DNA of 50,987 nt from AV17 sp046262735 (GTDB lineage: Bacteria; Verrucomicrobiota; Verrucomicrobiia; Chthoniobacterales; UBA10450), in assembly GCA_046262735.1 (NCBI GenBank), contig JBHEMD010000182.1:1-50987 (forward strand), in the 5' to 3' direction. The first letter of the stretch is position 1; every line of letters begins with the position of its first letter. Below, piece after piece: positions 35,003 through 44,080 of the stretch. The translations under genes and the position numbers were made by a program. Below the pieces are notes generated by a model. The model saw only the letters and a program-made list of their open reading frames with translations, was not told the origin of the DNA and did no database searches.

Positions 35003-35878
35003 ATGCTCTGGAAGCCTTTGCTCTGGCGCTTGCTGTTGCTGACGTCGTTGACGGGCACGTTTTCCCCGCTGCAAAAGGCTGTCGCAGCCTCATGCGTTTG
35101 GAAGGTGACAGGACCAAACGGTGGCACACTCTACCTCGGCGGCTCAGTTCACGTCCTGCGCCCGACCGATTACCCACTGCCTGCCGCATACAATTACGCG
35201 TTTGATGCCTCGACTCGTCTCGTATTTGAAATGGATCCGAAAGACTTGCGACGTGCTGCCAAAGGCATGGTCAAGGCCGGCGAATATCCAAAACAAGACA
35301 GTCTCAAAAATCATGTCGATCGGCGTACCTACGATTACCTGCGTCGTTTTTTCGCTCTGCTGCCCGTGGCAGAAGACAAATTCTCGAGGTATCGGCCGTG
35401 GTTTCTGGCGATGTTGCTCGAAAGCATGGCCCTGCACGAATTTTCGCGGCAGCTCGGCGTCGAAAGTTTTCTCGAAAGACGCGCCGCGGCCAATTTAAAG
35501 CCAGTGTCTGGGTTGGAATCGTTGCGCGAAACTGTCGAGCGTTACTCGAAATTAAGCGACCGGCAGAGTGAAGCACTTCTATTGCTCACTTTCATCCCAG
35601 CTCAATCCGGTGCCAATCAGTCGTCGGGGATGCTCGAGGCGTGGCGCCGTGGCGATGTTGACGCGCTTGCGCAGGCTGGACAAGACGCATACCGCGATTT
35701 TCCGTCCCTGCGCGAACGAATCGTAACGGCTCGCAATCGAAACTGGCTGCCCAAGCTCGAATCTTTTCTGCACGGTCGTGAGACCTGCTTCGTGGTTGTT
35801 GGTGCCGGCCATGTGGGTGGCGCCGAAGGTCTGTTGTCGATCTTGCGCGCGCGCGGTTATCGTATCGAGCAACTCTGA
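35003..35878 (+). CDS. TraB/GumN family protein
   Basis: 291 residues from ATG 35003; an ATG-free extension upstream runs into the divergent TPR gene. Signal peptide: LLWRLLLLTSLTGTFSPLQKAVA. Family hallmarks: GGTLYLGGSVHVLRPTDYPLPAAYNYAFD near the start and CFVVVGAGHVGGAEGLLSILRARGYRIEQL at the end, carrying the two conserved G-x-x-H motifs of TraB/PrgY/GumN proteins. These are membrane-associated or secreted metal-dependent protease-like proteins of unclear physiological role. A 10-mer word encodes Leu-Ser-Ile-Leu near the end. Confidence 0.88.
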   Translation: MLWKPLLWRLLLLTSLTGTFSPLQKAVAASCVWKVTGPNGGTLYLGGSVHVLRPTDYPLPAAYNYAFDASTRLVFEMDPKDLRRAAKGMVKAGEYPKQDSLKNHVDRRTYDYLRRFFALLPVAEDKFSRYRPWFLAMLLESMALHEFSRQLGVESFLERRAAANLKPVSGLESLRETVERYSKLSDRQSEALLLLTFIPAQSGANQSSGMLEAWRRGDVDALAQAGQDAYRDFPSLRERIVTARNRNWLPKLESFLHGRETCFVVVGAGHVGGAEGLLSILRARGYRIEQL

Positions 35879-35946
35879 ACCCATCCAGACCGCCGGACGG
35901 AACTTTTCGCTTTCGTTCACCCGCAGACGTTGTTGTTTGTTCGCCG

Positions 35947-37575
35947 ATGCCTCCGGCGCAAGATCGAAACACCGAGCCGTCCGGGCGCATCAGCACGCGC
36001 GCCACCGGTGTGGTGGGTCTGGCGGTCATGTGCTCACGCGTGCTTGGCCTCGTGCGCGAGCAGGTCTTTGCCGGATTATTCGGAGCCGGGAAAAACCTGG
36101 ACGCCTTCCTGATGGCATTTCGCGTCCCAAATCTTCTGCGCGACTTGTTCGCGGAAGGCGCGCTCTCGACCGCGTTCATCACCACGTTCGCGAAAAAGAT
36201 CGCGAGCGAAGGCGATGCCTCCGCTTGGCGGCTAGCCAACAAAGTGGCGACGCTCACGGCCGTTTTCATGAGCGCGATCACGCTCCTTGGGATCCTGTTC
36301 GCGCCGCAAATCGTTCACCTCATGACGTGGTGGAGCTGGTCGCCGGAGAAAACGGCCATGACCATTTTGCTTACGCGAATCATGTGGCCGTTCATTCTAC
36401 TGGTCTCGCTCGCCGCGCTCGTCATGGGCGTGCTCAACGCCCGGCACGTTTTTGGTCCGCCGGCAATGGCGTCGACTTATTTCAACCTTGGCTCGATTCT
36501 TGGCGGTGTCGGATTCGGTTGGTGGCTCGATCCGCATTTCGGCGCCCGCTCTTTGATCGGCCTCGCCATCGGCACGCTCATCGGCGGCCTCTGGCAATTG
36601 CTGGCCCAATTGCCGTCGCTCCGGCGCGTGGGCTACAGCTACCGCGCCGATTTCCAGTGGCGCGACCGGGGCGTGGGTACGGTGCTGACGTTGATGGGCC
36701 CGGCGGTGATCGCGGCCAGCGCGGTGCAGGTGAATGTGCTCGTCAACAGCGGTTTTGCCGCGCGGCTCGGCGACGGTCCGGTCAGCTGGTTGAACATTGC
36801 TTTTCGTCTTATGCAACTGCCGCTCGGCATTTTCGGTGTCGCCGTGGGGACGGTCACGTTGCCGCTCGTTTCGCGGACCGCGGCACTCGGCGACACGCCG
36901 GCATTTCGCTCCGCACTCGCGCATGCGTTGCGGCTGGTAACTTTGCTAACGGTTCCCGCTGCAATCGGGTTAATTGTTTTGGCGCGGCCAATCATCAGCG
37001 TGATCTACGAGCACGGCCGGTTCACCCCTGAGGCGACACTGCAAACGGCCGGCGCATTGCAATTTTATGCGATTGGTTTGGCGGCTTATTCCGCTGTCAA
37101 AGTGCTCGCGCCGGCCTTCTACGCCATCGACAAGCCATACCTGCCAATGACCGTGAGTATTTTGTCGATCTTGACCAATTTCGCGCTGAACTGGTTTTTC
37201 ATGCTCCGCCTCCAGTTCGGCCATCGCGGGCTGGCCCTTTCAACCAGTCTGGTCGCAGTCACGAATTTTTTGCTCCTCTACTTTTTCATGCACCGTCACG
37301 CCGGGCGACTCGAGACGGCGCAGCTGCTAAAAACTTTGGGCAAAGTTTTTCTCGCCGGTCTCGTGCTCGCGCTCATCTGCTGGCTGGCCCTGCAGTTTTT
37401 CTTTGCGCGAACCCCGTTGCCACTCTGGCAGGAAACGATTGAGCTTCTCATCACAATTGGTGTTGGCGTGGCTGTCTTTTTCGGCGCCGCTTATTCGCTC
37501 GGTGTAGCCGAAGTAAGAGATGTGGTCGATCTTGTCCGGCGGCGATTAGGTCGGATGAATCAACCGAGCGCTTGA
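35947..37575 (+). CDS. murJ: Lipid II flippase (MurJ/MviN)
   Basis: 542 residues with about 14 transmembrane segments. Family features: TGVVGLAVMCSRVLGLVREQVFAGLFGAGKNLDAFLMAFRVPNLLRDLFAEGALS, then FIPVFS-like positions and IYEHGRFTPEATLQTAGALQFYAIGL. MurJ moves lipid II across the inner membrane for peptidoglycan synthesis. The end overlaps the convergent PLP-enzyme gene by 16 bp. Confidence 0.95.
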   Translation: MPPAQDRNTEPSGRISTRATGVVGLAVMCSRVLGLVREQVFAGLFGAGKNLDAFLMAFRVPNLLRDLFAEGALSTAFITTFAKKIASEGDASAWRLANKVATLTAVFMSAITLLGILFAPQIVHLMTWWSWSPEKTAMTILLTRIMWPFILLVSLAALVMGVLNARHVFGPPAMASTYFNLGSILGGVGFGWWLDPHFGARSLIGLAIGTLIGGLWQLLAQLPSLRRVGYSYRADFQWRDRGVGTVLTLMGPAVIAASAVQVNVLVNSGFAARLGDGPVSWLNIAFRLMQLPLGIFGVAVGTVTLPLVSRTAALGDTPAFRSALAHALRLVTLLTVPAAIGLIVLARPIISVIYEHGRFTPEATLQTAGALQFYAIGLAAYSAVKVLAPAFYAIDKPYLPMTVSILSILTNFALNWFFMLRLQFGHRGLALSTSLVAVTNFLLLYFFMHRHAGRLETAQLLKTLGKVFLAGLVLALICWLALQFFFARTPLPLWQETIELLITIGVGVAVFFGAAYSLGVAEVRDVVDLVRRRLGRMNQPSA

Positions 37576-38675
37576 TCGAGGTCCTCGATCAAATCATCGG
37601 AGTTCTCCAGACCGACCGATAAGCGCAACAGACCTTCGGGCGAAGTGGTGCCGGGACCTTCGATTGATGCGCGATGATCGATCAGACTCCCGACGCCGCC
37701 CAGGCTCGTTGCGCGAATGAAGAGTTTCGTTTTCGCCGTGACGCCAATCGCTCCGTCGCGTCCGTGTTTAACTTCAACCGATAGCATCCCGCCAAACTGC
37801 GACATTTGTTTTTCCGCGATCTTGTGACCGGGATGAGAGCGTAACCCGGGATAATGGACGCGCTCGACTTGGCGATGTTGCCCGAGAAACTGCGCAACCT
37901 TCAACGCGTTCTCCGAATGCGCGCGCATCCGCCACGGCAGTGTGCGCATCCCGCGCAAGATCAGCCAGCAATCGAAAGGCGAGGGAACAGCGCCGCCGGT
38001 GTATTGAATACTGCGAATTTGCTCGAAAAAGTCATTCTCCATTTTGCTGACGACAATTCCGCCGGCCACATCGCAGTGGCCGCCGAAATATTTGGTGGTC
38101 GAATGCAAAATCAGATCGGCACCGAGATCGAACGGGCGCTGCAAGACCGGCGCTCAGGTGTTGTCGCAAACGAAAAGCGCGCCGGCCTCGTGCACGATCT
38201 CCGCGACCGCCGCAAGATCGACAATCTTCAACAGCGGGTTCGAAGGCGTCTCGGCCCAGGCGAGCTTGGTTTTTGCGCCCAACGTTTTTTTGATTGCCGC
38301 CAGATCGCTCATATCGACGAAATCGACATTGAGTCCCCAGCGCGAAAAAATTTCGCGGAGCAATCGCGAGGTACCGTAATAGGCATCGACATGGGCGAGG
38401 ACGTGGTCGCCTGGTGAGAGCGTCTGGAAAATCGCCATGGTCGCGCCCGTTCCCGAAGCAAAAGCGGCGGCGGCGGCGCCACCTTCGAGCGCAGCGACGC
38501 CATGCTCGAGCGCCTGCCGATTCGGATTATCGTTGCGCGTGTACATGAATCCGCGCGGGTAGGTGCCTTCGACATCGCGCTCGAACGTCGTCGATAAATG
38601 AATCGGCGCCGATACCGCGCCGGTCGCCGGATCGATCGCGTGCCCCGCATGGACTGCCAGCGTTTCAATTCTCAT
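37560..38675 (-). pseudogene. Cys/Met-metabolism PLP-dependent enzyme (MetB/MetC-like) with in-frame TGA
   Basis: Read from ATG 38673-38675. The first 173 residues hold the N-terminal half of the cystathionine gamma-synthase/lyase family: FMYTRNDNPNRQALEHGVAALEGG, FASGTGATMAIFQTLSPGDHVLAHVDAYYGTS and VCDNT. Codon 174 is TGA (38154-38156), exactly where relatives have Trp or another residue in VCDNTxxxPxLQRP. The same frame continues APVLQRPFDLGADLILHSTTKYFGGHCDVAGG with the PLP lysine in STTKY, to a normal end at 37560. A TGG to TGA change explains the break. The gene would give a non-functional product unless the stop is a sequencing error. Cystathionine gamma-synthase versus lyase is not decidable here. 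Confidence 0.85.
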
Positions 38676-38810
38676 TCGCTCCGAGATTACAAACGTGCGC
38701 CCGATTGTCGATAGAGCTGTGGCGTCCGCTGTGCTTCGCGGATCTTTTGTTGCCGCGCCGATTTCGGCTCCGCTGAGGAGAGCGCACCCTGCGGCACGGG
38801 CGCGGGATTA

Positions 38811-39542
38811 TTATCGCAACCGAATTGGCCGATGTTGTTTGAACAAAGCGAGGTCGTGCTGGATGCCCTTGGCCGCCGCCGGCGAAGTTCCTTTGGTGGC
38901 AAGCGCCTGTTCCGCATAACGCACGGCCGAATCAAAATCACCAACCTCGGCGTAGGCTGCTGCCAGCGCGGCAATCGACTGCTCGTCCTGCCAAAGCAGG
39001 AGTTTGCACGCGTTGGTTGCGTCTTTGATTGCCTGCTGGCCGTTACGAAACGTTGGATCCGGACAGCCGGCTTCGAGCCAGGCGCGTTCACGCAAGGCTC
39101 GCCCCATCGCGTCCCTGCGCGGGTGAATTGAAATGCAGTGATTGATTTCCTTTAAGGCTTCGGCGTATCTGCCGAGTTGCTCGTTGGCGGCGGCGCGCAA
39201 CAACGCCGCTTCGACGAAGGGCGGATATTGCCGCAACGCCTCGCCCGCGTCTCGGACGGCCAATTCGTATTTACCCTCGTGCATCCGCACTCTCGCGCGC
39301 GTGTAGAGCGCAGGCCAAAGTGTCGGGTCAATGCGGAGCGCTGCTTCCACGCTTTCTTTTGCACCGGCAATGTCGTCGTTCTTGAGTTGGTCTTCTGCTT
39401 TGGTCAAAAGTTTAATTGCAGCCCAGTTGTTGCGAGTTTTGCTCGCGGTGATTTTGACCGGCAGATCTGCTTGCGCCACTGCGGCGGCAACCACCAGGCC
39501 GGTAAAGCAAACCAGTGTTCTCGTTACCGTATGTTTGCGCAT
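38811..39542 (-). CDS. Secreted tetratricopeptide-repeat protein
   Basis: 243 residues. Signal peptide: TRTLVCFTGLVVAAAVAQA. Then TPR units: EDQLKNDDIAGAKESVEAALRIDPTLWPALYTRARVRMHEGKYELAVRDAGEALRQYP, EALKEINHCISIHP and AALAAAYAEVGDFDSAVRYAEQAL. No other domain. Its start is divergent from gdhA with a 223-bp gap that holds an exact 10-mer word and a long inverted repeat. Likely a periplasmic interaction scaffold. Confidence 0.85.
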   Translation of the reverse strand: MRKHTVTRTLVCFTGLVVAAAVAQADLPVKITASKTRNNWAAIKLLTKAEDQLKNDDIAGAKESVEAALRIDPTLWPALYTRARVRMHEGKYELAVRDAGEALRQYPPFVEAALLRAAANEQLGRYAEALKEINHCISIHPRRDAMGRALRERAWLEAGCPDPTFRNGQQAIKDATNACKLLLWQDEQSIAALAAAYAEVGDFDSAVRYAEQALATKGTSPAAAKGIQHDLALFKQHRPIRLR

Positions 39543-39605
39543 GGCATGGACGTGTAAGCAAAAATAAACAAAGGCAGCAAGGAAAGATCAATTTATGGCA
39601 ATGAT

Positions 39606-39615
39606 TGTCGATCTT
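39606..39615 (-). repeat. AAGATCGACA word in the gdhA upstream gap
   Basis: An exact intergenic copy (plus strand reads TGTCGATCTT) between the divergent TPR gene and gdhA. It has no coding constraint, which supports selection on the DNA word itself. Confidence 0.9.
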
Positions 39616-39624
39616 GTGTGCCGA

Positions 39625-39686
39625 TTTTGGAGTGCGCCGACATGTCCGCGCTTTCCAAGCGGGCGACCTGTCGCCGCACTCCAAAA
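39625..39686. repeat. Long inverted repeat upstream of gdhA
   Basis: An 18-bp arm, TTTTGGAGTGCGCCGACA (39625-39642), pairs with TGTCGCCGCACTCCAAAA (39669-39686) with one mismatch. A small CGCTT/AAGCG stem with a TCC triloop lies in the middle. It may be a mobile repeat or an intrinsic terminator/regulatory structure. It sits about 80 bp before the gdhA start. Confidence 0.8.
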
Positions 39687-39765
39687 CAAGTTGACGGCGC
39701 GGGTTTCCCGCCCAAATAGCAACTGGATTTTCCGGCGGATGTTCTAAGTTCCGCTCTCTCGCTCG

Positions 39766-41028
39766 ATGACGATTTACGACGACGAAGTTTTCAAGATGGC
39801 GTGCGACCAGTTTCTGGTCATCGCCGATTACCTGAGCATCGACAAGAACGATCGGGACCGGCTGATGTATCCGAAGCGCGCGATCGCCGTCACTCTGCCG
39901 GTCCACATGGATGATGGGAGTACGAAAACTTTCCAGGGCTACCGTGTGCAACATCATCTTACGCTCGGCCCGACCAAAGGCGGAACGCGTTTTGCGCCGA
40001 GCCTTTCGATGGGTGAAACGGCCGCGCTCGCGATGTGGATGAGTTGGAAATGCGCGCTGGCAAACCTGCCTTACGGCGGCGCCAAAGGCGGCGTGGCTTG
40101 CGACCCGAGCAAACTCTCGCGCAACGAGCTCGAAGCGGTCTCGCGCCGTTACATGCAGGAGATGATCTCGTTCGTCGGGCCGCATACCGACATCATGGGC
40201 CCGGATATGGGCACGAACGAGCAGGTCATGGCCTGGTTCATGGACACCTACTCGGTCTATCAAGGTTACGCGGTGAGCGAGATCGTGACCGGCAAACCGG
40301 TCGCCATCGGCGGCACCGAAGGCCGGCGCGAAGCCACCGGCCGCGGCGTCGTCTATCTCATCGACCGGGCGCTGAACATTTTGAAAATGGATCCCGAGAA
40401 ATGCACCGCGATCGTGCAGGGATTCGGCAACGTCGGATCGGTCGCGGCGCTGTCGCTTGCCTACAAAAGCGGCGTCAAAGTCATCGGGATCAGCGACGCT
40501 TACGCCGCCGTTTACAATCCCAAAGGAATCGACGTGCAGGCGGCCGAGCAGCACGTGTTGAAAAAAGGCAACCTGCGCGCGTTTTGCGAAGCCGACCATG
40601 TCGATCCAAACGAACTTCTGACGCTGCCGTGCGACATTCTTGTGCCGGCGGCGGTCGATCGCGTTATCACCGCGAAAAATGCCGGGGAATTGAAATGCCG
40701 CATCCTGGCCGAAGCCGCCAACGGCCCGACTACGCCCGAGGCCGATCTGATTTTGGAAAAACGTTGGGACGAAGTGTTCGTTATTCCCGACATCTTGTGC
40801 AACGCCGGCGGAGTGATCGTCTCCTATTTCGAATGGGTCCAGGGCCTGCAGAGTTTTCTCTGGAGCGAAACGGAAGTGACCGACAAACTTTTCCGCATCC
40901 TCGAGCACTCCTTCGCCCAGGTGATCCGGCGCGCGAAGAACCACAAAATCGCGCATCGCACCGCCGCCATGGCGATCGGCGTCGAGCGCGTGCTCAGGGC
41001 GAAAAAAATGCGCGGCTTGTTCCCATAA
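39766..41028 (+). CDS. gdhA: Glutamate dehydrogenase
   Basis: 420 residues. Family features: YRVQHHLTLGPTKGGTRFAPSL, MSWKCALANLPYGGAKGGVACDP (catalytic Lys), MGPDMGTNEQVMAWFMD, a Rossmann GFGNVGSVAALSL, and DILVPAAVDRVI ... AEAANGPTTPEAD. This is the hexameric NAD(P)-dependent type that interconverts 2-oxoglutarate, ammonium and glutamate, probably linking nitrogen assimilation to carbon metabolism. glnB (PII) is in the same window. Confidence 0.95.
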   Translation: MTIYDDEVFKMACDQFLVIADYLSIDKNDRDRLMYPKRAIAVTLPVHMDDGSTKTFQGYRVQHHLTLGPTKGGTRFAPSLSMGETAALAMWMSWKCALANLPYGGAKGGVACDPSKLSRNELEAVSRRYMQEMISFVGPHTDIMGPDMGTNEQVMAWFMDTYSVYQGYAVSEIVTGKPVAIGGTEGRREATGRGVVYLIDRALNILKMDPEKCTAIVQGFGNVGSVAALSLAYKSGVKVIGISDAYAAVYNPKGIDVQAAEQHVLKKGNLRAFCEADHVDPNELLTLPCDILVPAAVDRVITAKNAGELKCRILAEAANGPTTPEADLILEKRWDEVFVIPDILCNAGGVIVSYFEWVQGLQSFLWSETEVTDKLFRILEHSFAQVIRRAKNHKIAHRTAAMAIGVERVLRAKKMRGLFP

Positions 41029-41034
41029 GCCGCG

Positions 41035-41979
41035 ATGAAGTTTTCCTATCGCGAGGAAACACGCGAAGATCGACAATTCGATGTCCTCACCGATGAAGAA
41101 AACGGGTTGCGCATCGCGGCCTCCCGCCTTGGCGCGGAGTTGATCAGTCTGGCCCGGGTGAATGAGGCTGGGAAATGGGTCGGCTTTCTTTATCGCGACG
41201 GCGAAATTTCGCCCCCTGAGAAGGGCTGGGCCAACCATGCGACGGTCATGGGTTACTACCTCCACCGTCTGAAGGATGGTCGGAGCTCATATCGAGGTCG
41301 CGAGATCAAAGGCGGCACGCACGGCTTTCTTCGCGCTAAAACCTGGCAGCTCGTGCAAGCGCGGACCGATGAGGCCGGCGCGCTTCACTACCGAATCACG
41401 CCGAATGATTTCAGCGAGAGCGAATATCCGCTGAGAGTCAGCCTCGATCTGGTTTACAAGATCGACAACAACGACGTGAGCGTCACGTTTCAGTTTGAAA
41501 ATGCCGAGCCGGAACTCAGCGCGCATGTTTCCTTCGGCTTGCATCCCGGCTTTGCCGCGATCTCGTTCGATAGCTTTCGCGTGCAGATGCCGCGCGGCGT
41601 TTATCGGCGGTATTTTTCGCCAGGCAATTATCTTTCCGGCGAAACGCGCGAGATTAATTTCGCCGGGGGCGAGATGCCCTTTCGGCGCGATGAGCTGCCC
41701 GGGTCGATCATTCTGGAACTTGTCGATGTGCCGCGGCGCGAATTCTCTTATGTTGATCCGCCAAGTGGCCGCTGGGTCGTTCTTGATCTTGGCAAAGTGC
41801 CCTACCTGACATTGTGGTCGGATGGCGGACGGTTCCTCTGCATTGAGCCGTGTTGGGGGCTCACCGATCATCACGAGCAACGGCCCTTTGAGAAAAAAGC
41901 AGGCATTCAGACAATCCGACCGGGCGAGACTCTGCGGGCCTCATTTTCGATGGCGGCGCAACTCGCTTCCTGTGATTAA
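41035..41979 (+). CDS. Aldose 1-epimerase / galactose mutarotase-like protein
   Basis: 314 residues, 6 bp after gdhA on the same strand. The fold is seen in ENGLRIAASRLGAELISLARV, GYYLHRLKDG, HVSFGLHPGFAAI (conserved His) and RWVVLDLGKVPYLTLWSDGGRFLCIEPCWGLTDHH (conserved acidic/His end). It belongs to the aldose-1-epimerase-like family acting on sugars or hexose-6-phosphate anomers. Two 10-mer words lie inside, at 41066-41075 and 41458-41467. Confidence 0.85.
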   Translation: MKFSYREETREDRQFDVLTDEENGLRIAASRLGAELISLARVNEAGKWVGFLYRDGEISPPEKGWANHATVMGYYLHRLKDGRSSYRGREIKGGTHGFLRAKTWQLVQARTDEAGALHYRITPNDFSESEYPLRVSLDLVYKIDNNDVSVTFQFENAEPELSAHVSFGLHPGFAAISFDSFRVQMPRGVYRRYFSPGNYLSGETREINFAGGEMPFRRDELPGSIILELVDVPRREFSYVDPPSGRWVVLDLGKVPYLTLWSDGGRFLCIEPCWGLTDHHEQRPFEKKAGIQTIRPGETLRASFSMAAQLASCD

Positions 41980-42001
41980 ACTGCGGCGCGTGTCCTGAGC
42001 T

Positions 42002-42979
42002 ATGCGACTGGCGACCATCATTCCCGAAAACGCAACCGCGCCTTTCGCGGCGGTTGCGGTGCACGCCGATCGTTTCGTCGGGCTGCATGCTTTCCTGAGT
42101 TTTTTCGGAGTGAAGGAGCTGCCGGACAATCCGAACGCGCCGCTCGAGCAGTTTCTGCCGGTATTGATGCCGCGCCTCTCCGAGTTCACGCGCAAGCTGA
42201 GCGATTGGCCGGAGCACCAAATCGTGTTTCAGCAGCGCGGCGGTAAAGGCTGCCGGATGAAAAGCCTTCTTCCCCCGGTGCTACGGCCATCGACCTTTCG
42301 CGACTTTTATGCCTTTGAGCAACATGTCAAAACCGCCCGATCGCGGCGCGGCCTCGACATGATTGGCGCCTGGTATGAGCTGCCGGTCTTTTATTTCTCC
42401 AACCCGAACTCGCTTGTCCCCGACAACGCATCCGTCGCGGCGCCGGGCGGCTCGAACGAACTCGATTACGAGCTTGAGCTTGGCGTGGTGATCGGAAAAC
42501 ACGGTCGCGATATTCCGATCGCGCGGGCGTGGGAGCACGTCGCCGGCTTCGTCGTTCTCAATGATTTCACCGCGCGTGACCTGCAGCGCGCCGAGTTGGA
42601 AGTGGGCCTGGGGCCGGCGAAGGGCTAAGACTTCGCCACCGCGGTCGGGCCGATGCTGGTGACGCGCGATGAAGTGTCCGATCGGATCAATGGTGAGAAG
42701 ATTTCCCTGGAAATGCGCGCCCGTGTCAACGGCCGCGAATTTTCGCGCGGCAACAGCGCCGCCTTGCATCATTCTTTTCCGAAAATGATCGCGCACGCCT
42801 CGCGGGACGCCGACCTGTTCCCCGGTGATTTGATCGGCAGCGGGACCGTCGGCACCGGTTGTATTTTGGAGCTGGGCCCGGAGAACACGGGCGGCTGGTT
42901 GAAGCCGGGCGACCTCCTCGAGTTGGAAATTGAAAAGCTTGGCGTTCTACGCACGCGCGTTGTTGCGCGCGGCGGTTGA
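42002..42979 (+). pseudogene. Fumarylacetoacetate-hydrolase-family protein with in-frame TAA
   Basis: The frame begins at ATG 42002 and has typical FAH content: SLLPPVLRPSTFRDFYAFEQHVK, DMIGAWYELPVFYFSNPNSLV, ELDYELELGVVIGKHGRDI (acidic metal ligands) and GFVVLNDFTARDLQRAE. Codon 209 is TAA (42626-42628). The frame continues DFATAVGPMLVTRDEV, then ISLEMRARVNG, SRDADLFPGDLIGSGTVGTGCILELGPEN and ends at TGA 42977-42979. Relatives usually have Lys (KGKDFATA), so a one-base change (AAA/AAG to TAA) is the likely cause. The product would lose its C-terminal third. The next gene starts 33 bp later. Confidence 0.85.
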
Positions 42980-43011
42980 CTAAAGACCGGTTCGCGCCGT
43001 TCAATTAGAGA

Positions 43012-43920
43012 ATGCCGGCCGTTTCGCTCCATGCGCTGCTTGCGCATTCGATCGATTACGCGGGAATGTTTCCGCCGTGTAGTCTGCCTCTCGACCGGGC
43101 CGTGGAAAATCATGCCCACTATGTCCGCTCGCCCGATGCATGGATGCTCAACTCTTTTGTGCTGCCACTCGAGAAGTTTGAGGCCGCGGCGGAGCAGGTT
43201 TCACGCTTCGATAAGAAACATCCGCTGCGGGTTTCGGCCCTTGGACCGCGGACTCAGAACGCGGCCGAATTCATCGCTGCGCTCAAGGCTGCGGCGCAAA
43301 CCATTGCGGCGTTCAAGAGGGAACATGTCGATCTTATCGCCGTGCCGCAGCTGGAAATTGCGATGCCCGAGGATGTCGATCTTGCGCGGCTGCGAGAAGG
43401 CCGCGCGCAGCTTTCCGAGCTGAAGCTGCAACTGTTCGTTGAAGCGCCAGCCGATTCGGCCGAGCGCACGCTGGGTTTGATCGCGCAACTGAAGGATCCC
43501 GGGGTCGGCTACAAATTGCGCACCGGCGGTGTGACCGCGGATGCGTTTCCGAGTATTGCGCAGATCGGCGCTGCGCTAAGCGCGGCGATGCAGCGCCACG
43601 TACCGATCAAATTTACGGCCGGTCTTCATCATCCGCTGCGGCAATTTCGCGATGAGGTTGGCACCCAGATGCATGGATTTCTCAACGTCCTCGGCGCGGC
43701 GGTGCTCGCGGCCGAACATCATTGGGACGAAGGCCAAATCGCCCAGGTTCTCGAAGACGAAGGAGCCGGTTCGTTTTCTTTCGATGAAACGATTTTCGCG
43801 TGGCGCGACTGGGAGATCGCGACCGATCGGATCCACGCGCGGCGCAAACTGGTGACTTCCTTCGGCAGTTGTAGCTTCGACGAGCCGGGCGAGGATTTGC
43901 GCGCCTTGAACGTACTGTAG
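43012..43920 (+). CDS. Conserved protein of unknown function following the FAH gene
   Basis: 302 residues, no signal peptide or membrane segment. Features: LHALLAHSIDYAGMFPPCSLPLDRAVENHAHY at the start, a TIM-barrel-like alternation of strands and helices (VSALGPRTQ, DLIAVPQLEIAMPEDVDLARL, LQLFVEAPAD, GYKLRTGGVTADAFPS, IKFTAGLHHPLRQF), and a highly conserved-looking end SFGSCSFDEPGEDLRALNVL. I recall similar 'IDYAGLFPP' proteins in diverse bacteria, of unknown function. It may act with the upstream FAH-type hydrolase. Two 10-mer words lie close together at 43326 and 43374. Confidence 0.8.
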   Translation: MPAVSLHALLAHSIDYAGMFPPCSLPLDRAVENHAHYVRSPDAWMLNSFVLPLEKFEAAAEQVSRFDKKHPLRVSALGPRTQNAAEFIAALKAAAQTIAAFKREHVDLIAVPQLEIAMPEDVDLARLREGRAQLSELKLQLFVEAPADSAERTLGLIAQLKDPGVGYKLRTGGVTADAFPSIAQIGAALSAAMQRHVPIKFTAGLHHPLRQFRDEVGTQMHGFLNVLGAAVLAAEHHWDEGQIAQVLEDEGAGSFSFDETIFAWRDWEIATDRIHARRKLVTSFGSCSFDEPGEDLRALNVL

Positions 43921-44080
43921 TGCCACGCGATGAACGGGATCAAGAATCTGAAGTTGCAAGAGTGGGCCACTCACATCCGGCGTTGTGCTCGTAAAACCCG
44001 GGCAGTTCCCTCGACGCGGAACAGCTTGCGAAACGAGTGAGAAACGCGATCGAGTTCGGAAACGCTAGACGCGCTTCAAC
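43921..44080. other. 160-bp gap between two convergent genes
   Basis: The plus-strand unknown gene and the minus-strand ubiD gene converge here. Nothing certain is seen; there is a weak stem-loop potential but no member of the hairpin family and no exact 10-mer. Confidence 0.3.

Noticed and set aside
39412..41265. A 617-residue minus-strand open frame opposite gdhA
   Set aside because: It lies antisense to gdhA and the aldose-epimerase gene, whose motifs are clear, and has shadow-frame composition (Arg/His/Asp-rich) with no domain.
38154..42628. An altered genetic code (TGA = Trp or TAA = Lys)
   Set aside because: Other genes in the window, for example Nif3 and msrA, end normally in TGA, and the three stops would each need a different meaning.
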